The position numbers and the translations under genes were made by a program. Positions 46,354-59,100 of a stretch of DNA of 64,000 nucleotides are shown here, piece by piece; positions within the stretch are counted from its first letter, which is position 1; every line of letters starts with the position of its first letter. The notes under the pieces are model-generated. The model searched no databases and was not told the origin of the DNA. It saw nothing but the letters and a program-made list of their open reading frames with translations. Origin of the DNA: Vitis vinifera (lineage: Eukaryota > Streptophyta > Magnoliopsida > Vitales > Vitaceae). The stretch covers positions 33,401,501 through 33,465,500 of the forward strand of contig NC_081822.1 of NCBI RefSeq assembly GCF_030704535.1. The letters run 5' to 3'.

Positions 46354-47718
46354 ATGGCGCCTAGGAGAGATAGGGGTGCGTCGAAGGCACTGGGCAAGCG
46401 CCCTGCTCAGGCTTCTCAGGACGGTTAGGCGGAGGCTCGCCGAAAGGCGAGGTTTGACACCGGCCTTTTCACTTCGGTCGACGAATACCAGAGGTACAAG
46501 CAACATTTCGTCCAGAGGAAGGTGGTTGCAGGGAGAAATATAAATTTCGCCCATCTACAACATTTCAGGTTTGAGAGCCTCTTTGCACGCATGGGGTGGC
46601 TGCCCTTAGTGACTATTTCAGAGCCTATTTTTCCGACATTAGTCAAGGCATTCTATTCACGCATCACATATGGACATGGAGGACCGATCACTTCGACCGT
46701 TAGAGGGGTTCAGATCCATCTGGACCCGGAGAGCATCTGCCGCATTTTGGACATTCCTCCTGGTGGACTCCGCGTATATGATGCCAAGGCCTGGCCGACG
46801 GTGCCGGGTTTCGATCCGAGAGAGGCGATTCAGAGGATGTGTGGCCTTCCAGATGCCCCGAGGTTGGGCAAACCATCGGCACATAGCCTGACAGTGACCT
46901 GCTGAGTCCTTCACCACATGATAGCGTACATCCTCCTACCACGTGGCGGTCATCGAGATGAGGTTTCCTATCTGGAGGCATTCCTGATTGATTCGATTAT
47001 GACGGGGAGACGTATTGACGTCGGGTATGTCATGATGATGCACATGATGGCATGCTGCGAGAGGCCCAAACGCATTCTCCCATATGGCCGCTTCATGACA
47101 CGAGTGTTCAAGGATGCGGGGGTGGATTTGAGCAGGGAGCAGGAGGTCGAGGCGCCCAGCAGTTATGACACATATGATGAGCAGTCGATGGCGCGGATGA
47201 AGTTGGAGAAGGCCCCAAATGGGTCATGAATTAGGAGGGCGGACCGACCAGTACCACAGCCACAGGCAGAGGGGGATGTGCATCCTGCAGGAGACGAAGA
47301 GGAGGAGATTGGGGAGATGGAGGGTGGGGTACACCCTGAGACCAATTTTGACCATAGAGAGCCTGATTTTGATATCCCTCCACGCCAGTCTGAGGGTGGC
47401 CACATTGACCCGACTATTTCAGATGCGATGATGACTGAGACGGGTTACACAGCGGGACCATCTGGTCAGCCATCATTTACTGAGCCTCATTACACCCATA
47501 CATCACCTGGCCAGGCTCCTGACGCCCCTGAGCATGCGCCTTGGATGGAGTTGTCTGCGCAGATTACCTCACTTGGGACTCGTATTGAGGAGCGCATGGA
47601 TCAGCAGCAGGCTACGCATGAGCATATCCTACAGAGGCTTGATCGCCAAGAGCGTCAGCATGAGGAGTTGATGGCGTACCTCCGCGCCGTGTTGCCACCG
47701 CCACCCGATGCACCTTGA
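46354..47718 (+). pseudogene. Putative plant transposon protein (Transposase_32-like) with three in-frame stops
   Basis: A single 455-codon frame from the ATG at 46354 to TGA at 47716, closed by TAG at 46426, TGA at 46903 and TGA at 47227. The start is basic (APRRDRGASKALGKRP). The middle (GRNINFAHLQHFRFESLFAR, GVQIHLDPESICRILDIPPG, MIAYILLPRGGHRDEVSYLE) resembles the 'putative plant transposon protein' domain common in grape repeats. The acidic, Pro-rich tail ends in a heptad-like Gln/Glu segment (EERMDQQQATHEHILQRLDR). The three stops sit where CAG, CGA and TGG would fit, all transitions of the methyl-cytosine-decay kind. It differs in base composition from its AT-rich surroundings. Confidence 0.78.
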
Positions 47719-48400
47719 TTGCATTGAGACCACGTCGTTATTTTGTTTAGCTTGCAAAACTGGGACATATATATTTTGTATTAGCATACGTATATTTAGA
47801 GTAGTGTCAACATGCAAATGTTTTTTATTTCGTTTTAATTTGGATTCAATATATATTATATTTACAAGATCGCCAAGTCATCTCATCCATATTAGGAGGT
47901 ACTGAACTTTAACCTTCGGCGAATTACCTAAGTCCATGAGTAAGCAATGAACAACTCATCAACTTGGAAGGAGTTAGACCTTTTATGCAATTTATCACGC
48001 ACCCAAATGTGTAATGTAAGTGAAGTAGACTTGAATGTTCAAAATAATTAAGACACATAAATATAATAGTAAAGGGTTACCAAAATCATAAATATAAATG
48101 AAATAATATATTGTTTCATAATGTCATGTTTTTCAAGGCTCCATTGTAATGATGTATTAGATAAGTTTGAACTAATCCCACATTACCAATATTAGTCATG
48201 TCATTGCATTGTTTAACAAGTTGATTTTATTAGAACATCCAATATAAGAAAAAATATTTCATTCTCTCATGAAATGTGAGTTCTCAAAATAGTTTTACAA
48301 CTGATAAAATTTTTGAATTAATTACTTTGAAAAAAATTAACATATTTGCATATTTTGTGTCTCTTTTAATAGCGAGATGGCATAAAATTTTGGAATTAAT
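47719..48400. other. 3' flank of the transposon ORF
   Basis: AT-rich, no other signal. Confidence 0.4.
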
Positions 48401-48506
48401 CCGGTCGACCGGTTTCCAGCGACCGATCTACATTAGGTAACCGCAGTTGATATGAAGGAAACTTTGCAACAACCGGTCGACCGACTATCATAGTCCGGTC
48501 GACCGG
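48401..48506. repeat. Cluster of the palindrome CCGGTCGACCGG
   Basis: The 12-bp perfect palindrome is at 48401-48412 and 48495-48506, with a third near-copy (aaccggtcgaccgac) at 48471-48485 and gaccgatc at 48421. Surrounding DNA is AT-rich. Confidence 0.85.
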
Positions 48507-49139
48507 TTACCTGTATTACTCTTTAATTAGTAAGTAAAAATTCTTCCTTTGGTACTCGTACAACTCAACTAAGCTTTTCCTAGATACTTGCAGTTGGCTC
48601 TGTATTCTTTTTTCACTTCACGAAACACGGTCATAAAGGTTTGTGGGCCTTGGTATTGGCTGTTTGAAGGATTAATTAAACACGTCGTTGATTTTTATCC
48701 TTGTAAAAATGGAAAAAAAAAAAAAAAGGACTAAGAGGCTCCTAACCAAACCGATAGAACATCTTAGCATGAATAAATAAATAAATCAGTTGATCCATTT
48801 GGTCATTGCTCTATGGAAGGCTATCGGCATGTGGATCTACACGTATACATTTTAGCCTTTTCATACCAATCCTTGTATTATTGTCTCTTGATAAGATGGA
48901 GGAAAAGGGAAAAAATTTCAAAATTGATTTTCTCTTCCTTTTCTCAAGATCCAAACATGTTCTAGGAATCTTACATCTCAGGAATTAAAAGTTACCCCAC
49001 CCACTCAGCACTGAATCCACACATTCATGAAACACCTCTAAATGACTTGACAAGTTGCAATTGATCGATGACTGATTACTTCTTAAATGTATGTTTTTGG
49101 TTTTACTTGGAATCTAATCTATATGCCTGTTACTTTCGA
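48507..49139. other. Spacer before the reductase exon relic
   Basis: No upstream exon of the reductase could be found here, in any frame. Includes a poly-A run near 48712. Confidence 0.5.
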
Positions 49140-49392
49140 AGGTAAATACATGAATGGAACCACTCTTGCAGTTGATGGAGGACTTTGGCTGAGCCGACCT
49201 CGCCATTTACCAAAAGAGGCAGTGAAGCAGCTCTCTAGAGCAGTGGAAAAGAGGTACAGAGGTGTTCCTGTTGGGGTTCCAAAGAGCAAGCTATTGCATG
49301 TTCAATCAAGGTATGATATCTCTGGATCCAATGATGAACCTACAACCGATATCATTCAACCGTTCAGACTTCTACACATTAAGCTCGGTTAA
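49140..49392 (+). pseudogene. Last exon of a peroxisomal 2,4-dienoyl-CoA reductase, stop codon lost
   Basis: After a possible acceptor (tttcgaag) it reads GKYMNGTTLAVDGGLWLSRP, RHLPKEAVKQLSRAVEKR and VGVPKSKL. This is the C terminus of the plant peroxisomal 2,4-dienoyl-CoA reductase (short-chain dehydrogenase family), including the peroxisomal import signal SKL. The codon after SKL is TTG instead of a stop, so the frame runs on for about 33 residues to TAA at 49392 and the signal is no longer terminal. The catalytic part of the enzyme is absent, so this is a single-exon fragment of a gene located elsewhere. Confidence 0.75.
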
Positions 49393-50612
49393 TAACCAAG
49401 CTTAATGAAGGTATTTTTCTGGGTCTGAGACTCTTCTACCCAGTCCTACAATTAATAATGTACAATGATGTCAAAAGGGGTTTGATCACCATACGGATAA
49501 CTGAATTCGGTAATGTATTCATGCATTTTCAGATCTTTAATAGACTTGCTATTGTCCTAGCCTAAACATCTTATTACTTGATGTATTATGTTCTATATAG
49601 CCTAAACATCATATTACTTGATGTATTATATTTGTTTTAAAAGTTTAAATCTAATTAAAATTAGTGAAAATATATTCATTTTTTAATTATTTACCTTATG
49701 TTTGGTTATTTGAAAATTGAAGGGAAAAAAAAAATCCAACATGAAAGGAAATAACCATATTTTCAAAAAACAGTCTTCAATTAAAAAATTGACAAAGTTG
49801 TTTTTGAAGTTGAAAAACTATTTTCTAGTTTTTAGAATTTTGTTTTTCAAAACAGTTTTCAAATTGACTCTAAAACCCTATTTGTTAATTGTTTTCAAAA
49901 CCAACTTTTTATTTTCTAGGAAAAAAAATTGACAATGAATAAATAATTTTCTACTCTTAGATTTTTAAAGATAGAAAATTTATAAATAATATATTTTAAT
50001 TGTTTTTACTTTTTTTAAAATATTATTATATAAATATAAAAAATATTAAAAATAAAACATTACATATAAAATTTATTTTTAAAATATATTTAAAATTTTA
50101 AAAAAATAAAAAAAAACAGTTAAAAACATTTCAAGTTATCAAACAAAATGTTTTACAAAACATTAAAAAACATTTTCAGAAACTCCTGTTGTTTCCTCTT
50201 TGGACTTCTGTATTGATCACTTCAACAGGGATGGGTTCCATAGAACTCGAGATTTCACAATTTTTATATATTCTGCAGATTAATACATTAATGGGAAAAA
50301 TTATTTTCATTACAAATTTCTCTGTACACGAAGACAGATCGACCTTTCTTATAACTTCAATTTCATTGTACAGAAACATCAAAATAGTAATAAATATGCC
50401 AACAAAACTGTTGTAAAGCACATTCCTAAGCCTCATCTCAAGATACAATCCTGCTGCATTTCACCCTTATACTCAAGAGTCAGCTGACAATATTCAATAG
50501 CTTCAGCATCTAAGAACCAGAGCATTGGTGTCAACAGCCGGGTTTCTTTCTTCTCCCAGGAGCCCGAATCAATGTCTAGCTTGGACTCAGATAGAGGGCA
50601 GCCAAACTAGGA
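49393..50612. other. AT-rich spacer
   Basis: 49700-50150 repeats ttttcaaaacagttttc-type phrases similar to 45040-45300, so both may be copies of a small non-autonomous element. Limits not found. Confidence 0.4.
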
Positions 50613-50744
50613 TCAAAGACAACATGCTAGGAACTGAGAACCCTGCGTCGTTCGGTTAACACTTTTAACATCTGTGTAGAGTGGAGCAGGATATAGGTCC
50701 AGTGGCTGATATCTCACCCGATCGTTGTGAGGCAAGGGTCCCTC
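50613..50744 (-). other. Unassigned last-exon-like coding fragment
   Basis: On the minus strand a strong acceptor (ttgcaatttcttcag, 50745-50759) is followed by an open 43-codon stretch, EGPLPHNDRVRYQPLDLYPA..VKSVNRTT, ending in TGA at 50613. Composition is protein-like (Pro, Asp, Arg, Tyr) and unlike the chance frames around it. I do not recognise the family, and no upstream exon was identified within the spacer to its right. Confidence 0.35.
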
Positions 50745-50759
50745 CTGAAGAAATTGCAA

Positions 50760-52410
50760 GGAAATAGAAGTTTATTACCATCACTACTAACAATAGAGCC
50801 AAACTCCATGGAAGAAGGTTTCAGAAACATAAACAAGCACCATGCAAAGTGAGAAAACATACAGGATCCTGATTTAAGTAAAAACTTGATTCCATATCAG
50901 AAATTGATGAAAATATAGCAAGAATAACAGGCTTGGAGACACTATATAAGTCATCCAATCAGGCAGGGATGGTTTCTGTATAACTTTTAAAGAAAATGTG
51001 GATTGTCCAAACACTGATGTTGAGAGGTACTAAATGGAAATTGGTGAAGGATGGGCATATACTATTCATAACACTGACAATTCCAAAGTATGTGCCTGTT
51101 CACCTTCAAACCACTCATTGCAATTTCTTCTGTCTCTTCAATGTACTGCATCAATACCAAATGTCACTACTGGCATATTACAATGGAAAAAGCAATGCCA
51201 AAGGGACTGTAATGTAAGCCTCCTTATGTATCATTTTACATTTTCCTTTTTGTTACAACTTACAATTGGTTGCAACTGGAATAATTTTTATGGTTTGATT
51301 TAGATGATCATTCTGACTAAAATAATGGATGTCATTCTGTTCATTTGTTCAATGAAAACCTGGCAAAATGACCCAATTTGCTGGGCTATTAGGCGATACC
51401 AAAGACAAAGCATTTATCCATCCTTTTCCATGCTGACACATGTTATAGATATAGGGATTAGGCATATGTCCATAATCATGCATGGTTGCAGGTTCTTTAG
51501 GTCACAGCATCGAACAAGTCAGCAGGCATTGAGACCCATGATTGTCTCTATCATATTGAACACACCCATATATGAATGGAAGAAAGTATACATACCCTTG
51601 TTAATTCTCGACTGAACAGCTTAGATACTTCAAGTGTCATGTTGGCAAGAATCACAAAAGGGTCATCCCACTAAGATGAAGAATGTTATGTAATGAGTTA
51701 ACAACAAAGATATATGCAGAAAATAATCTACTAAGCATTAAGAAAAACCATGTAATGGGTTAGTTGCTCTGGGTCACTTTAATACCTGCTCTTGAAGTAA
51801 CAATGATACTACAGATCCTTAACAGGGCTTTGAAAATCATAACAATGTGTCTAAATAAAGTGCAAATCATAAAGGTAAAACAAGTCTCATGGAATGAGCA
51901 TTACTAGATTTGAATTCCATGTCCCAAATAATTTTCCTAAGCCTTGCTTCCAACTCATCTCAAGGGTGAGGTTTAGGAGCCTTAAGTCTACTGACAGACA
52001 GCCAAGTTCAAAATGCAACTGTCTTCACTTCTATTATAAATTTCCTCCTTTTATTTGTACTTTGTCTTTTTATCCTGATGAATTTTGCTTTCCTGAGTGA
52101 AGCTTTTTTTCCCCATTTTTTCATTTTAAAGCAAACACATAAGAAATGCAAATAATCATGCACCAAAGCATGCACCTCCTTAAGTGCTGCCTCAAATAGT
52201 CTTGTGTCTTCTAAATATAATTTTTTTTAATCAATGGAGCATGTCCTTGAAGGATCAGTTTGAACTTATAACAAGTTGATGTTAAGTACAATTATCTTCG
52301 TAATCTTTTCTAGGTCATCCCTTCCTCCATCAGTTATCTAATTGCCAAACACAACACGTTCAGCACATCGGCCACAATGAGCAACCACCATTTGCATTTG
52401 AAATCCTTCA
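50760..52410. other. Spacer left of the satellite array
   Basis: Moderately AT-rich. Short open frames only and no domain recognised. If the 50.6-kb fragment belongs to a gene, its upstream exons would be here. Confidence 0.4.
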
Positions 52411-53653
52411 AGATAGGCACCCTTGTACACACTTGTACAGTTAGCACATTTGCTTTGTACACTTAGTGTAAATGCCTTGTCCAGTCACCAAATCCCTAAT
52501 AGGTACATATTTCCAAGTGAATATGGGTGGGTAACCAATGTTTCCATTACCATGGACTAGGGAAAATGACAAAAAGGTTACCCTAATTTCGGTTCATATT
52601 CATCATTACTAGGGAAGCTAATAGGATGAATGAACATGGTAGACATCAATTAAATTGCATGCAATGCGTGTGTTATCAAGCAACATGTGTGAGGATTGTT
52701 CCCCACGTTTGGAAAAAGTAAGATAGACACCCTTGTACACCCTTGTACTTTTAGTACATTGGCCTTGTACACTTAGTGTAAATGCCTTGTCCAGTCATCA
52801 AATCCCTAATAGGTACATATTTCCAAGTGAATATGGGTGGGTAACCAATGTTTCCATTACCATGGACTAGGGAAAATGACACAAAAGGTTACCCTAATTT
52901 CGGTTCATATTCATCATTACTAGGAAAGCTAATAGGATGAATGAACATGGTAGACATCAATTAAATTGCATGCAATGCGTGTGTTATCAAGCAACATGTG
53001 TGAGGATTGTTCCCCACGTTTGGAAAAAGTAAGATAGACACCCTTGTACACCGTTGTACTTTTAGTACATTGGCCTTGTACACTTAGTGTAAATGCCTTG
53101 TCCAGTCACCAAATCCCTAATAGGTACGTATTTCCAAGTGAATATGGGTGGGTAACCAATGTTTCCATTACCATGGACTAGGGAAAATGACACAAAAGGT
53201 TACCCTAATTTCGGTTCATATTCATCATTACTAGGAAAGCTAATAGGATGAATGAACATGGTAGACATCAATTAAATTGCATGCAATGCGTGTGTTATCA
53301 AGCAACATGTGTGAGGATTGTTCCCCACGTTTGGAAAAAGTAAGATAGACACCCTTGTACACCCTTGTACTTTTAGTACATTGGCCTTGTACACTTAGTG
53401 TAAATGCCTTGTCCAGTCACCAAATCCCTAATAGGTACATATTTCCAAGTGAATATGGGTGGGTAACCAATGTTTCCATTACCATGGACTAGGAAAAATG
53501 ACACAAAAGGTTACCCTAATTTCGGTACATATTCATCATTACTAGGGAAGCTAATAGGATGAATGAACATGGTAGACATCAATTAAATTGCATGCAATGC
53601 GTGTGTTATCAAGCAACATGTGTGAGGATTGTTCCTCACGTTTGGAAAAAGTA

Positions 53654-56141
53654 AGATACACACCCTTGTACACCCTTGTACTTTTAGTACATTGGCCTTG
53701 TACACTTAGTGTAAATGCCTTGTCCAGTCACCAAATCCCTAATAGGTACATATTTCCAAGTGAATATGGGTGGTTAACCAATGTTTCCATTACCATGGAC
53801 TAGGGAAAATGACACAAAAGGTTACCCTAATTTCGGTACATATTCATCATTACTAGGGAAGCTAATAGGATGAATGAACATGGTAGACATCAATTAAATT
53901 GCATGCAATGCGTGTGTTATCAAGCAACATGTGTGAGGATTGTTCCCCACGTTTGGAAAAAGTAAGATAGACACCCTTGTACACCCTTGTACTTTTAGTA
54001 CATTGGCCTTGTACACTTAGTGTAAATGCCTTGTCCAGTCACCAAATCCCTAATAGGTACATATTTCCAAGTGAATATGGGTGGGTAACCAATGTTTCCA
54101 TTACCATGGACTAGGGAAAATGACACAAAAGGTTACCCTAAGTTCGGTTCATATTCATCATTACTAGGGAAGCTAATAGGATGAATGAACATGGTAGACA
54201 TCAATTAAATTGCATGCAATGCGTGTGTTATCAAGCAACATGTGTGAGGATTGTTCCCCACGTTTGGAAAAAGTAAGATAAACACCCTTGTACACCCTTG
54301 TACTTTCAGTACATTGGCCTTGTACACTTAGTGTAAATGCCTTGTCCAGTCACCAAATCCCTAATAGGTACATATTTCCAAGTGAATATGGGTGGGTAAC
54401 CAATGTTTCCATTACCATGGACTAGGGAAAATGACACAAAAGGTTACCCTAATTTCGGTTCATATTCATCATTACTAGGGAAGCTAATAGGATGAATGAA
54501 CATGGTAGACATCAATTAAATTGCATGCAATGCGTGTGTTATCAAGCAACATGTGTGAGGATTGTTCCCCACGTTTGGAAAAAGTAAGATAGACACCCTT
54601 GTACACCCTTGTACTTTTAGTACATTGGCCTTGTACACTTAGTGTAAATGCCTTGTCCAGTCATCAAATCCCTAATAGGTACATATTTCCAAGTGAATAT
54701 GGGTGGGTAACCAATGTTTCCATTACCATGGACTAGGGAAAATGACACAAAAGGTTACCCTAATTTCGGTTCATATTCATCATTACTAGGAAAGCTAATA
54801 GGATGAATGAACATGGTAGACATCAATTAAATTGCATGCAATGCGTGTGTTATCAAGCAACATGTGTGAGGATTGTTCCCCACGTTTGGAAAAAGTAAGA
54901 TAGACACCCTTGTACACCGTTGTACTTTTAGTACATTGGCCTTGTACACTTAGTGTAAATGCCTTGTCCAGTCACCAAATCCCTAATAGGTACATATTTC
55001 CAAGTGAATATGGGTGGGTAACCAATGTTTCCATTACCATGGACTAGGGAAAATGACACAAAAGGTTACCCTAATTTCGGTTCATATTCATCATTACTAG
55101 GAAAGCTAATAGGATGAATGAACATGGTAGACATCAATTAAATTGCATGCAATGCGTGTGTTATCAAGCAACATGTGTGAGGATTGTTCCCCACGTTTGG
55201 AAAAAGTAAGATAGACACCCTTGTACACCCTTGTACTTTTAGTACATTGGCCTTGTACACTTAGTGTAAATGCCTTGTCCAGTCATCAAATCCCTAATAG
55301 GTACATATTTCCAAGTGAATATGGGTGGGTAACCAATGTTTCCATTACCATGGACTAGGGAAAATGACACAAAAGGTTACCCTAATTTCGGTTCATATTC
55401 ATCATTACTAGGAAAGCTAATAGGATGAATGAACATGGTAGACATCAATTAAATTGCATGCAATGCGTGTGTTATCAAGCAACATGTGTGAGGATTGTTC
55501 CCCACGTTTGGAAAAAGTAAGATAGACACCCTTGTACACCCTTGTACTTTTAGTACATTGGCCTTGTACACTTAGTGTAAATGCCTTGTCCAGTCACCAA
55601 ATCCCTAATAGGTACATATTTCCAAGTGAATATGGGTGGGTAACCAATGTTTCCATTACCATGGACTAGGGAAAATGACACAAAAGGTTACCCTAATTTC
55701 GGTTCATATTCATCATTACTAGGAAAGCTAATAGGATGAATGAACATGGTAGACATCAATTAAATTGCATGCAATGCGTGTGTTATCAAGCAACATGTGT
55801 GAGGATTGTTCCCCACGTTTGGAAAAAGTAAGATAGACACCCTTGTACACCCTTGTACTTTTAGTACATTGGCCTTGTACACTTAGTGTAAATGCCTTGT
55901 CCAGTCACCAAATCCCTAATAGGTACATATTTCCAAGTGAATATGGGTGGGTAACCAATGTTTCCATTACCATGGACTAGGAAAAATGACACAAAAGGTT
56001 ACCCTAATTTCGGTACATATTCATCATTACTAGGGAAGCTAATAGGATGAATGAACATGGTAGACATCAATTAAATTGCATGCAATGCGTGTGTTATCAA
56101 GCAACATGTGTGAGGATTGTTCCTCACGTTTGGAAAAAGTA
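53654..56141. repeat. Higher-order repeat, copy A (8 monomers, 2488 bp)
   Basis: Monomer order by marker variants: (1) agatacac with ggtggttaacc; (2) aagttcggttc; (3) agataaac with tttcagtac; (4) cagtcatc; (5) caccgttg; (6) cagtcatc; (7) plain with aggaaagc; (8) taggaaaaatg with ggtacat and ttcctcacg. Confidence 0.88.
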
Positions 56142-59100
56142 AGATACACACCCTTGTACACCCTTGTACTTTTAGTACATTGGCCTTGTACACTTAGTGT
56201 AAATGCCTTGTCCAGTCACCAAATCCCTAATAGGTACATATTTCCAAGTGAATATGGGTGGTTAACCAATGTTTCCATTACCATGGACTAGGGAAAATGA
56301 CACAAAAGGTTACCCTAATTTCGGTACATATTCATCATTACTAGGGAAGCTAATAGGATGAATGAACATGGTAGACATCAATTAAATTGCATGCAATGCG
56401 TGTGTTATCAAGCAACATGTGTAAGGATTGTTCCCCACGTTTGGAAAAAGTAAGATAGACACCCTTGTACACCCTTGTACTTTTAGTACATTGGCCTTGT
56501 ACACTTAGTGTAAATGCCTTGTCCAGTCACCAAATCCCTAATAGGTACATATTTCCAAGTGAATATGGGTGGGTAACCAATGTTTCCATTACCATGGACT
56601 AGGGAAAATGACACAAAAGGTTACCCTAAGTTCGGTTCATATTCATCATTACTAGGGAAGCTAATAGGATGAATGAACATGGTAGACATCAATTAAATTG
56701 CGTGCAATGCGTGTGTTATCAAGCAACATGTGTGAGGATTGTTCCCCACGTTTGGAAAAAGTAAGATAAACACCCTTGTACACCCTTGTACTTTCAGTAC
56801 ATTGGCCTTGTACACTTAGTGTAAATGCCTTGTCCAGTCACCAAATCCCTAATAGGTACATATTTCCAAGTGAATATGGGTGGGTAACCAATGTTTCCAT
56901 TACCATGGACTAGGGAAAATGACACAAAAGGTTACCCTAATTTCGGTTCATATTCATCATTACTAGGGAAGCTAATAGGATGAATGAACATGGTAGACAT
57001 CAATTAAATTGCATGCAATGCGTGTGTTATCAAGCAACATGTGTGAGGATTGTTCCCCACGTTTGGAAAAAGTAAGATAGACACCCTTGTACACCCTTGT
57101 ACTTTTAGTACATTGGCCTTGTACACTTAGTGTAAATGCCTTGTCCAGTCATCAAATCCCTAATAGGTACATATTTCCAAGTGAATATGGGTGGGTAACC
57201 AATGTTTCCATTACCATGGACTAGGGAAAATGACACAAAAGGTTACCCTAATTCCGGTTCATATTCATCATTACTAGGAAAGCTAATAGGATGAATGAAC
57301 ATGGTAGACATCAATTAAATTGCATGCAATGCGTGTGTTATCAAGCAACATGTGTGAGGATTGTTCCCCACGTTTGGAAAAAGTAAGATAGACACCCTTG
57401 TACACCCTTGTACTTTTAGTACATTGGCCTTGTACACTTAGTGTAAATGCCTTGTCCAGTCACCAAATCCCTAATAGGTACATATTTCCAAGTGAATATG
57501 GGTGGGTAACCAATGTTTCCATTACCATGGACTAGGGAAAATGACACAAAAGGTTACCCTAATTTCGGTTCATATTCATCATTACTAGGAAAGCTAATAG
57601 GATGAATGAACATGGTAGACATCAATTAAATTGCATGCAATGCGTGTGTTATCAAGCAACATGTGTGAGGATTGTTCCCCACGTTTGGAAAAAGTAAGAT
57701 AAACACCCTTGTACACCCTTGTAGTTTTAGTACATTGGCCTTGTACACTTAGTGTAAATGCCTTGTCCAGTCACCAAATCCCTAATAGGTACATATTTCC
57801 AAGTGAATATGGGTGGGTAACCAATGTTTCCATTACCATGGACTAGGGAAAATGACACAAAAGGTTACCCTAATTTCGGTACATATTCATCATTACTAGG
57901 GAAGCTAATAGGATGAATGAACATGGTAGACATCAATTAAATTGCATGCAATGCGTGTGTTATCAAGCAACATGTGTGAGGATTGTTCCTCACGTTTGGA
58001 AAAAGTAAGATACACACCCTTGTACACCCTTGTACTTTTAGTACATTGGCCTTGTACACTTAGTGTAAATGCCTTGTCCAGTCACCAAATCCCTAATAGG
58101 TACATATTTCCAAGTGAATATGGGTGGGTAACCAATGTTTCCATTACCATGGACTAGGGAAAATGACACAAAAGGTTACCCTAATTTCGGTACATATTCA
58201 TCATTACTAGGGAAGCTAATAGGATGAATGAACATGTTAGACATCAATTAAATTGCATGCAATGCGTGTGTTATCAAGCAACATGTGTGAGGATTGTTCC
58301 CCACGTTTGGAAAAAGTAAGATAGACACCCTTGTACACCCTTGTACTTTTAGTACATTGGCCTTGTACACTTAGTGTAAATGCCTTGTCCAGTCACCAAA
58401 TCCCTAATAGGTACATATTTCCAAGTGAATATGGGTGGGTAACCAATGTTTCCATTACCATGGACTAGGGAAAATGACACAAAAGGTTACCCTAAGTTCG
58501 GTTCATATTCATCATTACTAGGGAAGCTAATAGGATGAATGAACATGGTAGACATCAATTAAATTGCATGCAATGCGTGTGTTATCAAGCAACATGTGTG
58601 AGGATTGTTCCCCACGTTTGGAAAAAGTAAGATACACACCCTTGTACACCCTTGTACTTTTAGTACATTGGCCTTGTACACTTAGTGTAAATGCCTTGTC
58701 GAGTCACCAAATCCTTAATAGGTACATATTTCCAAGTGAATATGGGTGGGTAACCAATGTTTCCATTACCATGGACTAGGGAAAATGACACAAAAGGTTA
58801 CCCTAATTTCGGTTCATATTCATCATTACTAGGAAAGCTAATAGGATGAATGAACATGGTAGACATCAATTAAATTGCATGCAATGCGTGTGTTATCAAG
58901 CAACATGTGTGAGGATTGTTCCCGACGTTTGGAAAAAGTAAGATAGACACCCTTGTACACCCTTGTACTTTTAGTACATTGGCCTTGTACACTTAGTGTA
59001 AATGCCTTGTCCAGTCACCAAATCCCTAATAGGTACATATTTCCAAGTGAATATGGGTGGGTAACCAATGTTTCCATTACCATGGACTAGGGAAAATGAC

